Shown here: positions 1 through 9,258 of the stretch, piece by piece
Layout of the letters: each line of letters starts with the position of its first letter
Position numbering within the stretch: the stretch's first letter is position 1
NCBI RefSeq assembly: GCF_019453995.1
Contig: NZ_CP075587.1
Coordinates: 1,426,001 to 1,490,000 of the forward strand
DNA: 64,000 nt
Direction: 5' to 3'
DNA from: Candidatus Rhabdochlamydia oedothoracis
Lineage (GTDB): Bacteria > Chlamydiota > Chlamydiia > Chlamydiales > Rhabdochlamydiaceae
The notes under the pieces: generated by a model
Databases searched by the model: none
What the model saw: only the letters and a program-made list of their open reading frames with translations
Told to the model about the DNA's origin: nothing
Translations under genes and position numbers: made by a program

Positions 1-80
1 TGACAATAACGCACAAACACCTGGATACTCTCTTGAGTAGGCTTTTTTATCCATGAAACCAACTTACGTAATATATCCAT
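1..80 (-). CDS. N-terminal fragment of an unidentified protein, cut by the window edge
   Basis: An open frame runs leftward off the window from an ATG at 80-78 for 26 codons, beginning MDILRKLVSWIKKPTQESIQ. It overlaps the last 17 nt of the nudix gene. A strong Shine-Dalgarno (AAGGAAG) sits about 8 nt before the ATG, which makes a real start more likely than chance. The tight overlap suggests it is translationally coupled to the nudix and fabF genes. The fragment is too short to name a family, and no function is proposed. Confidence 0.5.
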   Translation of the reverse strand, partial: MDILRKLVSWIKKPTQESIQVFVRYC

Positions 81-471
81 CAAGATACTTCCTTGCTTGC
101 TTAAAAACATTTTGCGATTCTGGAAAGGAGATTTGCTTCATCGCTTCATCTAAATCAAACCACCTTGCTTGCACAATCTCATTTGGCTGACATTCCAAGA
201 CTCCTGTTACAAGAGCTGGAAAATAACCAACGATCTTGCTCTTCTCTTGAAGAGAATAGCTTTCTGTAAAAGGCTTTAGAGAAAGAAGTTGCCGAACACG
301 TAAACCAGTCTCTTCTTTTAATTCACGAATAGCGGTCTTTTGCGCTGTTTCTGTTTTTTCAGCTCTGCCTTTTGGGAAGCCCCAATGCTGTCCATTTAGA
401 TGTTGAATCAACAATACTTGCCATTTTCCTTTTAATTTGCGAAAAGGGATAATTCCATAAGAGGTGATCAT
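64..471 (-). CDS. NUDIX hydrolase (diadenosine tetraphosphatase-like)
   Basis: The 135-aa protein is a single Nudix fold. The Nudix box is visible at about residues 32-58 as GFPKGRAEKTE followed by RELKEETGL, with the REXXEE metal-binding core intact. Its length and the KWQVLLIQ...WGFPKG segment fit bis(5'-nucleosyl)-tetraphosphatase enzymes that cleave dinucleoside polyphosphates. The stop lies 17 nt inside the next gene and the start is 3 nt after the fabF stop, so it is probably cotranscribed with fabF. C. trachomatis, as I recall, also has a nudix gene next to fabF. The exact substrate is an inference. Confidence 0.85.
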   Translation of the reverse strand: MITSYGIIPFRKLKGKWQVLLIQHLNGQHWGFPKGRAEKTETAQKTAIRELKEETGLRVRQLLSLKPFTESYSLQEKSKIVGYFPALVTGVLECQPNEIVQARWFDLDEAMKQISFPESQNVFKQARKYLDGYIT

Positions 472-474
472 CGT

Positions 475-1728
475 TTAATAATAAGGAGCAAAGATTAAAC
501 TGGAATTATGCCCACCAAAGCCGAAAGAATTACTAAGCGCTGCAGTCACTTTATGGGGCGTGGCTTTTACAACAATATCTAAATCTTGGACTTCTTCTTC
601 TGGCTCTTCCAAATTAATGGTAGGATGTAACATTCCTTGACGCATCTGCTCAATCAGAGCTACCGCTTCAATTCCCCCTGCTGCACCAAGACAATGCCCA
701 ATCATTGATTTAGTAGCATTTATTTTAATATTTGCAGCATGTGATCCAAAAGTTTGTTTAATCCCCCGTATCTCACATAAATCTCCTACTTGCGTAGACG
801 TTGCGTGTGCATTGATATAGTTAATCCGCTCTTTTGATATACCGGAATTTTTAATTGCCTGTTTCATACACAACTGAACTCCCCATCCATCTTCCCGAGG
901 AGATGTCATATGAAAGGCATCACAATTAATAGCTCCCCCTAGATACTCACATAAAATAGGTGCATTTCTTGCCAAAGCATGTTCTAAGCTCTCTAAAACT
1001 AAAATCCCCGCTCCTTCTCCAACAACAAATCCATCTCTTTTCTTATCCCAAGGCCTAGAAGCTTTTTGAGGATCTTCATTGTATTTTGATAAAGCATGAC
1101 AAGCCACAAATCCACCTACTCCAATCGGATTAATGGGAGCCTCTGTTCCCCCACATAACATAAGATCCGCCTCTCCACGAAAAATATGCTCTGCTGCTGC
1201 ATGAATAGAATAGTTAGCTGTGGCACAAGCCGTAGAAATGGAGTAATTAGGTCCCATAAAACCCAATTCAATTCCCAGTAAAGCACCAGCCATATTGGTA
1301 ATAATGAAAGGAACAAAAAAAGGTGTAAGACGTTTAAAACCTTCTTTTATAAGGGTTTGGGTGCCATTATAAAACATATGCATTCCACCCATACCAGAGC
1401 CTACAACCACACCGCAGCGTTGTTTATTCAGCTTTGATAACAGTTCAGGTGTTAAGAGCTGTGCTTGTTGGAGAGCCTTCTTTCCCGCTACAATTGCATA
1501 GCGAATAAAAGGATCAACCCGTCTTGCTTGTTTTTTATCTAAATAATCACCCACTTCAAAATTGCGAATGCTAGCAGAAAATCTAGTGGGGTAGTCTTGA
1601 CAAGGAAATTCTTCAATAGGGATAACCCCGCTCTTTCCTGCTAGAAGCTGTTGATAAAATGTCCTTACATCTGTGCCAAAACAAGACGCAAGACCCATTC
1701 CTGTCACAACAACCCGTTTTTTCGCCAT
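475..1728 (-). CDS. fabF: 3-oxoacyl-[acyl-carrier-protein] synthase II (FabF)
   Basis: Beta-ketoacyl-ACP synthase II condenses malonyl-ACP with acyl-ACP in type II fatty-acid elongation in the cytoplasm. The 417-aa length is typical. The Cys-His-His triad is visible: nucleophile Cys in STACATANYSIH (about residue 168), His in NAHATSTQVGD (about 306) and His in MIGHCLGAAGG (about 342). A longer frame begins at 1797, but I chose the ATG at 1728 (MAKKRVVVTGMG). It matches the family N-terminus and follows an AGGGAG ribosome-binding site. It lies 3 nt upstream of the nudix gene; rsfS lies 129 nt further upstream. Confidence 0.96.
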   Translation of the reverse strand: MAKKRVVVTGMGLASCFGTDVRTFYQQLLAGKSGVIPIEEFPCQDYPTRFSASIRNFEVGDYLDKKQARRVDPFIRYAIVAGKKALQQAQLLTPELLSKLNKQRCGVVVGSGMGGMHMFYNGTQTLIKEGFKRLTPFFVPFIITNMAGALLGIELGFMGPNYSISTACATANYSIHAAAEHIFRGEADLMLCGGTEAPINPIGVGGFVACHALSKYNEDPQKASRPWDKKRDGFVVGEGAGILVLESLEHALARNAPILCEYLGGAINCDAFHMTSPREDGWGVQLCMKQAIKNSGISKERINYINAHATSTQVGDLCEIRGIKQTFGSHAANIKINATKSMIGHCLGAAGGIEAVALIEQMRQGMLHPTINLEEPEEEVQDLDIVVKATPHKVTAALSNSFGFGGHNSSLIFAPYY

Positions 1729-1857
1729 AAAAAGCTCCCTATAAAATAAGCAGTTAGGATATACAAAACAGGTTAATTTCTGCAACTTGAGAAACAAGAG
1801 GTAGCTTATATTAATAGAGATTTATTAAAAAGATAGTAAAAATTTTTTTTGAGAACT

Positions 1858-2235
1858 TTAAGCTTGCTTATCTGATTCAATATTTATTTTTAAATCTATA
1901 ATAGAGCCCTTGTTCCATAAATCCTCCAAACGGTATCTCTCCCTTAATCCAGGCTCAAAAATATGAACCATGGTATCTAAGTAGTCGATAATAGCCCAAT
2001 CGCCGTTCTGCAAGCCTTCTATATAAGAGGGCTTTAGACCTGCTTTCTTCAGTTCATCAACAATAGTGCTTGCAATAGCACTTACATGTTTATCTACATT
2101 GCCTTCTGCAATAATGACAAAATCAGCAAGCGAGCTAATGCCTCTTATATCAAGCGCTAAAATATTGCTGCCCTTTTTATCAAAAATAATCTGAGCAATT
2201 TGATTAAGATAGGGAGGAATTTCTTGAGTGTTCAT
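1858..2235 (-). CDS. rsfS: Ribosomal silencing factor RsfS (Iojap/YbeB family)
   Basis: RsfS binds ribosomal protein uL14 and blocks joining of the subunits when nutrients are short. The 125-aa protein shows the DUF143/Iojap core: DIRGISSLADFVIIAEGN, then HVSAIASTIVDELKKAG, GDWAIIDYLDTMVHIF and RERYRLEDLW. Its start overlaps the nadD stop by 4 nt (ATGA type). The nadD-rsfS pairing is common in bacteria and supports both calls. The C-terminal tail of about 15 residues is not conserved. Confidence 0.94.
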   Translation of the reverse strand: MNTQEIPPYLNQIAQIIFDKKGSNILALDIRGISSLADFVIIAEGNVDKHVSAIASTIVDELKKAGLKPSYIEGLQNGDWAIIDYLDTMVHIFEPGLRERYRLEDLWNKGSIIDLKINIESDKQA

Positions 2236-2843
2236 AGCTTTGAAGAGTATAGGTGATTTAATTGAATATAGTCTAGTATCTTTGCAGGTACAAGATGTTT
2301 ACAAAATTTTCTTTGTTGTAAACGCTGGCGTGTCATTCTACCACTAATTTCCATTAAAGGAATTTTTATAAATCCCTTTCCCAGTTTGATCTTTGCTTGA
2401 GAAGACAACTTAAGATCGATTAGTTGAGATGCGACAAACCGCGAAGCGACTAAGGGAGTCACAAGATGTAAAAGCTCTTCTATCCGATGCCAAAGATGTA
2501 AGTTGGGTAAAAGATCTTCTCCCAACAAAAGAAAAAGATCTATTTCCCCTCTTTTTTTTAACCTCTCGACCGTATCTATCGTATAAGGTTCCTGCATTTG
2601 AATTTCCCAGTCTAGTAAAGCAAATGAGGGAACCTTCTCAATCACCAACTGCAGCATGTGAATGCGATGTTCTATAGAAGCATCAGGGGTTTTAAAAGCA
2701 GTACTTTTGGCAGGACAAATGAAAACCTGGTCTAGATGAGCGTATTCTAACAAATTAATCACCAGATTTAAATGGCCAAAATGAAAAGGATCAAAACTGC
2801 CACCAAATAAACCAATTTTTTGCTTTCTCAAAGAATAGCCCAT
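2232..2843 (-). CDS. nadD: Nicotinate-nucleotide adenylyltransferase
   Basis: NadD transfers AMP from ATP to nicotinate mononucleotide in NAD synthesis. The 203-aa nucleotidyltransferase fold shows the N-terminal GLFGGSFDPFHFGHLNL motif (about residues 12-28) with the HxGH-type ATP site. The C-terminal signature is modified to ISGRMTRQRL where most homologues have ISSTXIR. The ATG overlaps the end of the upstream HAD gene by 16 nt and rsfS follows by a 4-nt overlap, so the three genes form one unit. The ribosome-binding site is weak, which fits coupled translation. Confidence 0.93.
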   Translation of the reverse strand: MGYSLRKQKIGLFGGSFDPFHFGHLNLVINLLEYAHLDQVFICPAKSTAFKTPDASIEHRIHMLQLVIEKVPSFALLDWEIQMQEPYTIDTVERLKKRGEIDLFLLLGEDLLPNLHLWHRIEELLHLVTPLVASRFVASQLIDLKLSSQAKIKLGKGFIKIPLMEISGRMTRQRLQQRKFCKHLVPAKILDYIQLNHLYSSKL

Positions 2844-3493
2844 CCATTTTTATCAGCAACCTTCTTAAGCACCCGATCGGGATTGACACCAATTGCTGTT
2901 CCTGCAGCTTCTAAAAAGGGTAAATCTAAATGGCTATCCGAGTAAGCTGTGATATTTTTATGATCAACACAGAGCTTTTGAGCTAATTCTAACATATAAA
3001 AAGCTTTCTGCTTGCCTGCTAGAACAAAGCCAACAGCGGATAGTTTTCCTTCAGCATCAATTGCATAATCAGTTGCTTTCCAAGCATGAAACCCTAACTT
3101 TAAAGCAAACTTTTTAACTAAAAAATCAGGAGAGTTTGATAAAAGAAGAGTATAATGCCCTAAGTGTTGAGCCAGCTTTAAATGAGCAACAGATGGTAAA
3201 TAAAGCAGCTGATTAAAATATTCTTCAACAAATAAATCAGCTGCTTGCTCTAATAGGGATAACTGACGTCCGGATAACGTCTGAAAAAAAACTGCTCGAT
3301 GTAACTCAAGCAAATTTTTTTCCAGTATATAGTAACGAAAATAAGAATAGACAGCATAAAATAAATGATTATAGCTTAACATGTTTTGTCTAATTAAATA
3401 GCGACAAAAAGCCAAGCTGCAATTACAGGTTGTTAAAGTGTAATCTAAATCAAATACGCTTAAATGCATCCAGTTCTTATTTAGATTAAGCAT
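2828..3493 (-). CDS. HAD-superfamily phosphatase (HAD-IB type)
   Basis: The 221-aa protein carries the HAD motifs in order: motif I FDLDYTLT (about residues 14-21, nucleophile Asp), motif II LLLSNSPDF (about 133-141), a Lys near 155-160, and motif III/IV SDSHLDLPFL (about 186-195). The helical insert after motif I puts it in the HAD-IB group with phosphoserine phosphatase and lipid-phosphate phosphatases. The substrate cannot be read from the sequence. It is coupled to nadD by a 16-nt overlap and lies 9 nt downstream of the coiled-coil gene. Confidence 0.85.
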   Translation of the reverse strand: MLNLNKNWMHLSVFDLDYTLTTCNCSLAFCRYLIRQNMLSYNHLFYAVYSYFRYYILEKNLLELHRAVFFQTLSGRQLSLLEQAADLFVEEYFNQLLYLPSVAHLKLAQHLGHYTLLLSNSPDFLVKKFALKLGFHAWKATDYAIDAEGKLSAVGFVLAGKQKAFYMLELAQKLCVDHKNITAYSDSHLDLPFLEAAGTAIGVNPDRVLKKVADKNGWAIL

Positions 3494-3502
3494 TGACTTC
3501 TG

Positions 3503-5203
3503 TCAAATCTCCATCTCCGCTATCTTTTTTATTTTTTTCTCTATATCAAGAATGGAAGTGTTAATTTTTTTCAAAACACTTTTATCGGTTTCCACTAGCT
3601 CTCTGTACATGATTGTTTTTTCAAAGTCAAGGCCAGAACCTCCTAATAGTTTACGATACTGCTCTAGTTGGTCTTTTAATTCCTTACACCTATTTTTCTT
3701 TTCAAAAAGAATAATCTGTAATTGCGCAAGAGCTTTTTGATCATCTTCTGATAACAACATCAGGGTTTTTTCTTTATTATCATTAATTAGATCTTTAACC
3801 TGCTTAAAAAGCCTCTCTAACATTTGCTTTTCAGATTGTTTCCACCGATTCTGTTGAAAAGTTTCTTCCAAAGCCTTATTCTGCAAAGTTATTTGCTCAA
3901 GACTTAACTCACTGGCTTGTTGTATCAAATTCTTCAAGTCACAGCTAAGTTTTTCTAAACGATCTTTTTTTTCTTTTTCTTTTTCTTGCAGTTTTTGCGT
4001 GTGTATTTTTTCTGCTTCACGGGCTTTTTCTAAAATAGGCTTTTTTACATTATATAATTGCTCTTTAAGCATTTGCACTTCTTCTCGTCCCAATAAAACA
4101 GTTTTTATGAAGGCCAGGATTTCCGTGATTTGTCGATCACATTCTTGAAGCGATGTTTCTTCATTAACAGAAGCTACAAATGCCTGGATTTTTTCTGCTA
4201 CTTGATCAAACCCTTGTTTAAAGAGCAGTTTTTTCTCTTGGGTTTCTTTTTTTCTTTCTTTTTCATAATTTTTGATCTCATCCCAACAAGTACTTAACTT
4301 AACACGCGTTTCAGTAAAAACATGGGTATTTAGTGTCAAAACTTTAGCAATTTGCTGTAAATATTTAATTTCTTTTCTTAAAACATATCCCGGGATCTGT
4401 GTCAGCTCTTTTTCACGGAATTGAGAATATACAAAACACTCTACATCTTGACTAAATTGCTCAGAAATTTGCTTGATTAGTTCTTTACGCCTAGGAAAAA
4501 CTTGATTTCCACATAAAGATAACCTTTCTAGCAGTTTATTTTTTATGCGAATGCGCATCTCTGTTTTAAGAAGCTCTTTACGCAAAGAGTTAATTTTTAC
4601 AGCTAATGCATTTAATAATTGCAATTCGCGTTGAATAGTCGCATAAAGCTCTCTATTTTTTTGGAGAGAAAAACATTCTTCAGAGATTACAACATCTGCA
4701 ATCAGCTCAAGCACTACATTCATGTCTGCTACATCTTTTTCTAGTGCTTGAATGGCTAATTCAATTTGTTCAACCGCAAACGCTGACTGCTGATCTACAA
4801 TTTCCTTTAATTGCTTTGCTTCTGAAGCAAGCTCAATATAAGAATTCCATAAATCAGCACGAATTGAGATAGGCATATCTTCCTTGAATAAAGAAAGACA
4901 AATTTTTCTAACTTCCCAAAAATCCTTAAAGCGAGGAGAACTTCCTTGAGATAAGGTTTGACGCATAAATTCCAGACTTAATCGGATCTTTTTTTCAATA
5001 TGTATTTCACCGTGAAATTGCTCGAGAAACTCTATTAATGAATGGGTACTATTTTTTTCATTCATATCGTTTGGGTAAGCATCAGACACGTCTCCTTGAG
5101 AATTATCTTTTTCGCTTTGTTTCTGCTTCGCAGTAAGTTCAGCAATACTTTCATTGCTGAAGTTCTTTCCGGATTCGCCTTTCATATCGTGATCTGAATT
5201 CAT
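3503..5203 (-). CDS. Large coiled-coil protein of unknown function
   Basis: The 566-aa protein is rich in Lys, Glu, Gln and Leu and is predicted almost wholly helical, with long heptad-like stretches from about residue 140 to the end. The first 55 residues are polar and low in complexity. There is no signal peptide, membrane segment or catalytic motif. It sits between miaA and the HAD-nadD-rsfS genes; as I recall, C. trachomatis has a coiled-coil protein at the matching place, so it may be a conserved chlamydial protein. The start has no clear ribosome-binding site, so the true N-terminus is uncertain. No function is assigned. Confidence 0.75.
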   Translation of the reverse strand: MNSDHDMKGESGKNFSNESIAELTAKQKQSEKDNSQGDVSDAYPNDMNEKNSTHSLIEFLEQFHGEIHIEKKIRLSLEFMRQTLSQGSSPRFKDFWEVRKICLSLFKEDMPISIRADLWNSYIELASEAKQLKEIVDQQSAFAVEQIELAIQALEKDVADMNVVLELIADVVISEECFSLQKNRELYATIQRELQLLNALAVKINSLRKELLKTEMRIRIKNKLLERLSLCGNQVFPRRKELIKQISEQFSQDVECFVYSQFREKELTQIPGYVLRKEIKYLQQIAKVLTLNTHVFTETRVKLSTCWDEIKNYEKERKKETQEKKLLFKQGFDQVAEKIQAFVASVNEETSLQECDRQITEILAFIKTVLLGREEVQMLKEQLYNVKKPILEKAREAEKIHTQKLQEKEKEKKDRLEKLSCDLKNLIQQASELSLEQITLQNKALEETFQQNRWKQSEKQMLERLFKQVKDLINDNKEKTLMLLSEDDQKALAQLQIILFEKKNRCKELKDQLEQYRKLLGGSGLDFEKTIMYRELVETDKSVLKKINTSILDIEKKIKKIAEMEI

Positions 5204-5382
5204 TGTACTGATGGTTGTGTTCTGTTTCAGAAAAAATTGGTTTTAAAGTTATAAACAGAAAAATACTAAATCATCTTAGTTTTTTGGTGAAGGATGAACC
5301 TGTCATTAACAAATTTATTTTGCAAAAAATAACAAAATAGCTTATTTAGTATTTTTTTTTGTATATAAAAAAAGTAAAAAAT

Positions 5383-6414
5383 TTAAAAGCTTTGTTCATA
5401 ATCTCTAATGATTATTTCAGCCGCTATTTCTACTGAAACTTTGTTAAGGTTCAGCCAGCGAAATAAGGGCTCCTTACGAAACCAGGTGAATTGTCTTTTA
5501 GCATATCTTCTTGAAGATTGCTTAAAAAGTGTAATAAATTGCTGCAAATCTTCTTGTGTTTTAGATGATTGTAAATAGCTTAAGCATTGACGATAACCAA
5601 TTGCTTGGGAAGCGGTTTGATTCTTGCTTAATCCTTGCAATTCTAGCTGCTTTACCTCTTCAACAAATCCCTTTTGCAGCATTTCATCGCATCTTTTTTC
5701 AATTCTAGGATACAGGATCTCTTTTGGCATGTATAAAAACCAACAGCGAAAATCATATGTCTCTGATAATTCTGAAATAACCGGTAGCAGGGCTGATACC
5801 TTATTTTTAGTCACAGAAATAATCTCTAAAGCACGCACAATTTTTTGTCTATCTTTCGATGTAACAGTCATTGCATAATCTGGATCCAATGTTTTTAAAC
5901 GTTCGTAAAGCACTTCTGTACCGAGGGTATCCATCTCTATTTCTAGTTTTGCCCTTAAGTCCGGTTTAGATGAAGGACCACTAGGAGGGCCATAGATTAA
6001 GGAATGGATGTAAAAACCGGTTCCGCCGACTATAATGGGAACAGCTCCTCGATCCAGAATCTCTTTAATTGCTGAATTTGCTTCCTTACAAAATTCTACC
6101 ACATTAAATGTTTCATCTAAACATCGGCTATCAATCAAATGGTGAATAACTTCGCTTCTATCTTCTAAACTGGCTTTAGCAGTACCAATATCCATCCCTC
6201 GATAAACTTGCATAGAATCTGCTGAAATGATTTCACCGCCAATTGCCTTAGCAATTAATAAAGATAATGCGGTTTTACCCACTCCAGTAGGCCCTGCAAT
6301 AATAATTACCTTTTTCTTTTGAGACCTTGGAATCAATTTATGGGTTTGCTCTAAGGGAAACTGCGTTAATAAAAGCTGGAGTTCTTTATCTTCACAAATA
6401 CCTACAGTGCCCAC
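5383..6414 (-). CDS. miaA: tRNA dimethylallyltransferase
   Basis: MiaA adds a dimethylallyl group to A37 of tRNAs that read codons starting with U. The 343-aa protein shows the P-loop GPTGVGKTALS (about residue 42), the DSMQVYRGMDIGTAK prenyl-acceptor region, GGTGFYIHSL, and the C-terminal RRYAKRQFTWFR tRNA-contact motif. About 35 residues precede the P-loop, longer than in most MiaA proteins. An internal start is possible, but no better one has a clear Shine-Dalgarno. A 179-nt AT-rich gap separates it from the coiled-coil gene downstream. Confidence 0.95.
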   Translation of the reverse strand: MGTVGICEDKELQLLLTQFPLEQTHKLIPRSQKKKVIIIAGPTGVGKTALSLLIAKAIGGEIISADSMQVYRGMDIGTAKASLEDRSEVIHHLIDSRCLDETFNVVEFCKEANSAIKEILDRGAVPIIVGGTGFYIHSLIYGPPSGPSSKPDLRAKLEIEMDTLGTEVLYERLKTLDPDYAMTVTSKDRQKIVRALEIISVTKNKVSALLPVISELSETYDFRCWFLYMPKEILYPRIEKRCDEMLQKGFVEEVKQLELQGLSKNQTASQAIGYRQCLSYLQSSKTQEDLQQFITLFKQSSRRYAKRQFTWFRKEPLFRWLNLNKVSVEIAAEIIIRDYEQSF

Positions 6415-6512
6415 ATCTACTCTCTTTGTAACTCATATTGCGACTTTCTTAAGTTAGCACACCTCTTTTTTTTGAAAGCATGCAAAAGAATCGCTTAAAT
6501 TCTAAGATCAAA

Positions 6513-6740
6513 TCAAAGAACCTCTACTCGCACGCGACAGTTAAAACGCGCACCAATAGCGCCAGCAATAATCCTTAAAGAACGAATCGTGCGTCCTTGT
6601 CTACCTACTACTTTAGCCACATCATGAGCAGAAACTCTCACTTCAACAGTGGTTTCTTTCTGATTATCAATCACTTGAACATTTACCTCTTCAGGAGAGT
6701 CAACTATGTTTTTAATAATATAAGCAATAAATTCTTTCAT
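6513..6740 (-). CDS. khpA: KH-domain RNA-binding protein KhpA
   Basis: The small (75-aa) single KH-domain protein has the sequence VSAHDVAKVVGRQGRTIRSL, in which GRQG is the GXXG nucleic-acid-binding loop. The KhpA/YlqC family binds RNA, in several bacteria together with KhpB, and affects division and cell size. A frame continues upstream to 6791, but the ATG at 6740 (MKEFIAYIIKNIVD) matches the family start and has AGGG about 12 nt upstream. A second Met four codons earlier is an alternative. It lies between ftsQ and miaA on the same strand. Confidence 0.85.
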   Translation of the reverse strand: MKEFIAYIIKNIVDSPEEVNVQVIDNQKETTVEVRVSAHDVAKVVGRQGRTIRSLRIIAGAIGARFNCRVRVEVL

Positions 6741-6984
6741 AATTTTAATCATCCCTAATGGTACTATTTGAAAAAATCTGGTTAAACACATTCTTAGCTA
6801 ACATACTAATTGAGCTTCAATAAGATATCACTAAAAAATAAAAGAGAAATATCCTTCAAAAGGATAAAAAAAATTGAACTCTTGCCAACAGAACTCATTA
6901 AAGAGTATAAGCTCAAATTAAACCTTCTCGCGTCTTGGATCAGAAGGCGAACCAAAACAGCGCTAGCTGTAATCGTTCTGAGGT

Positions 6985-7911
6985 TTAAGACGCACTTTGT
7001 ACAAAAGCTAATTTTGATAAACGCAGATCGATCACTTTTTCTCTTAGACGTAAAAAGGGCTGGTTTATCTGTAATACTACCCTCTTTTTTTCTTGCTCAA
7101 TCAATTCCTCCTTTAAATTCAAATAATTCACAAGTTGTTCTTTATAATTTTTTGTACCTAAACGAAGAAGGTGAGGAAAAATCATTTGTTGTTCTAGTCC
7201 ATTTTGCCATTGTAAGATGATATTATCCACTTTTAGAACAATCTCTCTTTTACCACAACTAGAAGCAAATGCATGAGAGAGATCGATCCGTACCACATTG
7301 GATAATCCCACTTCATGAATCAGTTGAAGCAAAGAAAAAACCAGATTTACATAAGTACCGGTCATGGCTTCTTTCCATCTCACAACGGGTTTATCAGGGT
7401 CCGTAGATCGCCTGCCAAAAGAAGACAACCCAAAGTAGATATACGGCAGGTTTTTAGGAGAAAGAAAAGGATAGAAAGGAAAAGGGTAACCCGCTTTATC
7501 CATTACCACATTTTCGTAGTCCTCAACCCATGCAACTGGTTGACGAATCGTATAATCTATGTAAAGAGTGGCAGGCTTTAATACTTTTACATCTGCCTGA
7601 GCGATTAAAGGAGAAGAAAGCAACCGCTGTTTAGCTAGCTCTTCATTAAAAAAAATTATACTAGTTGGAACATCGCGAGAAATTTGCAAAAGTTCCGCTA
7701 AATATTCTGTTTTCAAAGCTTCTTTTTGGGGACCTGTTTGGATAATGGAGTGGATTTGATTGTCATAGCTAAAGGCTTTTTGGTGTTTTTTTTTTAAATA
7801 CTGCTTTAGATAAGCAAAAGACCCTCCTGTACATAGAAGCGTAGAAACAATAATCCAACCAATTGCATAAGAAAGAGGTAAACGTATAGAGAGTTTTAAT
7901 CGAGATATCAT
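6985..7911 (-). CDS. ftsQ: Cell division protein FtsQ/DivIB-like
   Basis: The 308-aa bitopic membrane protein has a short basic cytoplasmic tail (MISRLKLSIR), one membrane segment at about residues 14-34, and an extracytoplasmic part. This begins with a POTRA-like region (about 60-125, including SSPLIAQADVKVLKPATLYIDYTIRQPVAWV) followed by the FtsQ beta domain. FtsQ links early and late division proteins. Sequence similarity to the family is modest, so the call rests mainly on topology and its place directly after murC with no gap, where ftsQ is expected. The C-terminus is Lys/Arg rich. Confidence 0.8.
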   Translation of the reverse strand: MISRLKLSIRLPLSYAIGWIIVSTLLCTGGSFAYLKQYLKKKHQKAFSYDNQIHSIIQTGPQKEALKTEYLAELLQISRDVPTSIIFFNEELAKQRLLSSPLIAQADVKVLKPATLYIDYTIRQPVAWVEDYENVVMDKAGYPFPFYPFLSPKNLPYIYFGLSSFGRRSTDPDKPVVRWKEAMTGTYVNLVFSLLQLIHEVGLSNVVRIDLSHAFASSCGKREIVLKVDNIILQWQNGLEQQMIFPHLLRLGTKNYKEQLVNYLNLKEELIEQEKKRVVLQINQPFLRLREKVIDLRLSKLAFVQSAS

Positions 7912-9258
7912 CTAAAGATTTTCCATAATATCATAAGATAGGCTACTGATGTCTCCAGCCCCCATAGTTATTAGACAGTCCCCTGTTTGTAGGATTTTTA
8001 CAAGCTGACAAGATAATTTGCTACGGGAGAAGTAATAAGCAGGACGCTTAATTTCCTTGTTAATTTCGCGTAATAAAAGCCCTTCATCGATCTCTTTAAT
8101 AGGAGCCTCTCCAGCTGTGTAAATGTCTGTAATAACCACTATATCCGCAGCTTCAAAAGCAGCCCCAAACTCATTTAAACAAGCCAGGGTACGCGAATAA
8201 CGATGAGGTTGAAAAGCCAAAACAATCCTTGCTGATCCTACTGCATTTTTTATAGCTCTTAAAGTTGTAAGGACTTCCGTAGGGTGATGAGCATAATCAT
8301 CATAAAAAATGACCCCTTTTGCTTCTCCTTTACACTCTAGACGTCGATTTATCCCCTTAAAGCTCATAAAAGCACTGCGGATTTTTTCTTCCATCATCCC
8401 TAATTTAAGGCAAAGACCAAATACTGCAGATGCATTGAGTATATTATGCCTACCTATTATGGGTATTTCTATCTCTTTATAACGTTTATTTTCAAAACAA
8501 ATAGTAAATATATTCCTCCATTTATCTTGACGATGGCTTTCTATAAATAGTGCATTTTTTTTATCAAACCCATAACTATACCCTTTAGTTACAATCTCCG
8601 ATAACCACGGGTTATCCCCATGCCAAAAAAAATGCTCCCATGAGATAATTGAGTCAATAAACTTCTGGAATCCCCTAACCAATCCATTCATTGTTTGCCA
8701 GTAATCAAGATGATCACGATCGATATTTGTGATAATTGCCCCGAAAGGGGTATATTTTAAAAAAGACCCATCGCTCTCATCTGCTTCTGCAATAAAATAA
8801 CGCCCTTTTCCATAGCCTGCATTAGCATTTAAACCACGGATAAATCCCCCTATTGCAAAACTTGGCTGCATCTCTTTTTCAAGCAAGATATGAGCTAAAA
8901 GAGAAGAACTTGTGGTCTTTCCATGAGTTCCTGTTACTAATAAAGCTTCTTGAGGCTGCATAATTAAGGCGAGTAGATCAGATCTATGCAAAATACTAAG
9001 CTTATGCGATTTTGCAAACATAAGCTCTGAGTTATCAGAAGAAATAGCGCTGCTGTAAACAACAGCAGCATCTAAAGGAATTTGCTCTTTTTTATGCCCA
9101 ATAAAGATCTTAGCTCCTTTTTTTTGCAACCCACTTGTAATGCAAGAGTGCACGGTATCGCTTCCACTAACCATTGCGCCTTTTTCTAGAGCAATTAACG
9201 CCAAACCACTCATTCCAATCCCACCAATACCAATGAAATAATAGTGTTTGTTATACAT
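7912..9258 (-). CDS. murC: UDP-N-acetylmuramate--L-alanine ligase (MurC), not fused to Ddl
   Basis: MurC adds L-Ala to UDP-MurNAc with ATP use, the first step of peptide stem assembly. The 448-aa protein shows the N-terminal Rossmann GIGGIGMSGLA, the ATP site GTHGKTTSSSL (about residue 112), the DRDHLDYW Mg site and FYDDYAHHPTEV. This length matches a stand-alone MurC. In Chlamydiaceae MurC continues into a D-Ala-D-Ala ligase domain; here the protein stops and ftsQ starts immediately after. It overlaps the murG stop by 8 nt. Confidence 0.96.
   Translation of the reverse strand: MYNKHYYFIGIGGIGMSGLALIALEKGAMVSGSDTVHSCITSGLQKKGAKIFIGHKKEQIPLDAAVVYSSAISSDNSELMFAKSHKLSILHRSDLLALIMQPQEALLVTGTHGKTTSSSLLAHILLEKEMQPSFAIGGFIRGLNANAGYGKGRYFIAEADESDGSFLKYTPFGAIITNIDRDHLDYWQTMNGLVRGFQKFIDSIISWEHFFWHGDNPWLSEIVTKGYSYGFDKKNALFIESHRQDKWRNIFTICFENKRYKEIEIPIIGRHNILNASAVFGLCLKLGMMEEKIRSAFMSFKGINRRLECKGEAKGVIFYDDYAHHPTEVLTTLRAIKNAVGSARIVLAFQPHRYSRTLACLNEFGAAFEAADIVVITDIYTAGEAPIKEIDEGLLLREINKEIKRPAYYFSRSKLSCQLVKILQTGDCLITMGAGDISSLSYDIMENL

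Noticed and set aside
6810-7220. Plus-strand 136-codon frame opposite ftsQ
   Set aside because: More than half overlaps the 3' end of ftsQ on the other strand, there is no ribosome-binding site, and the translation has no recognisable features.
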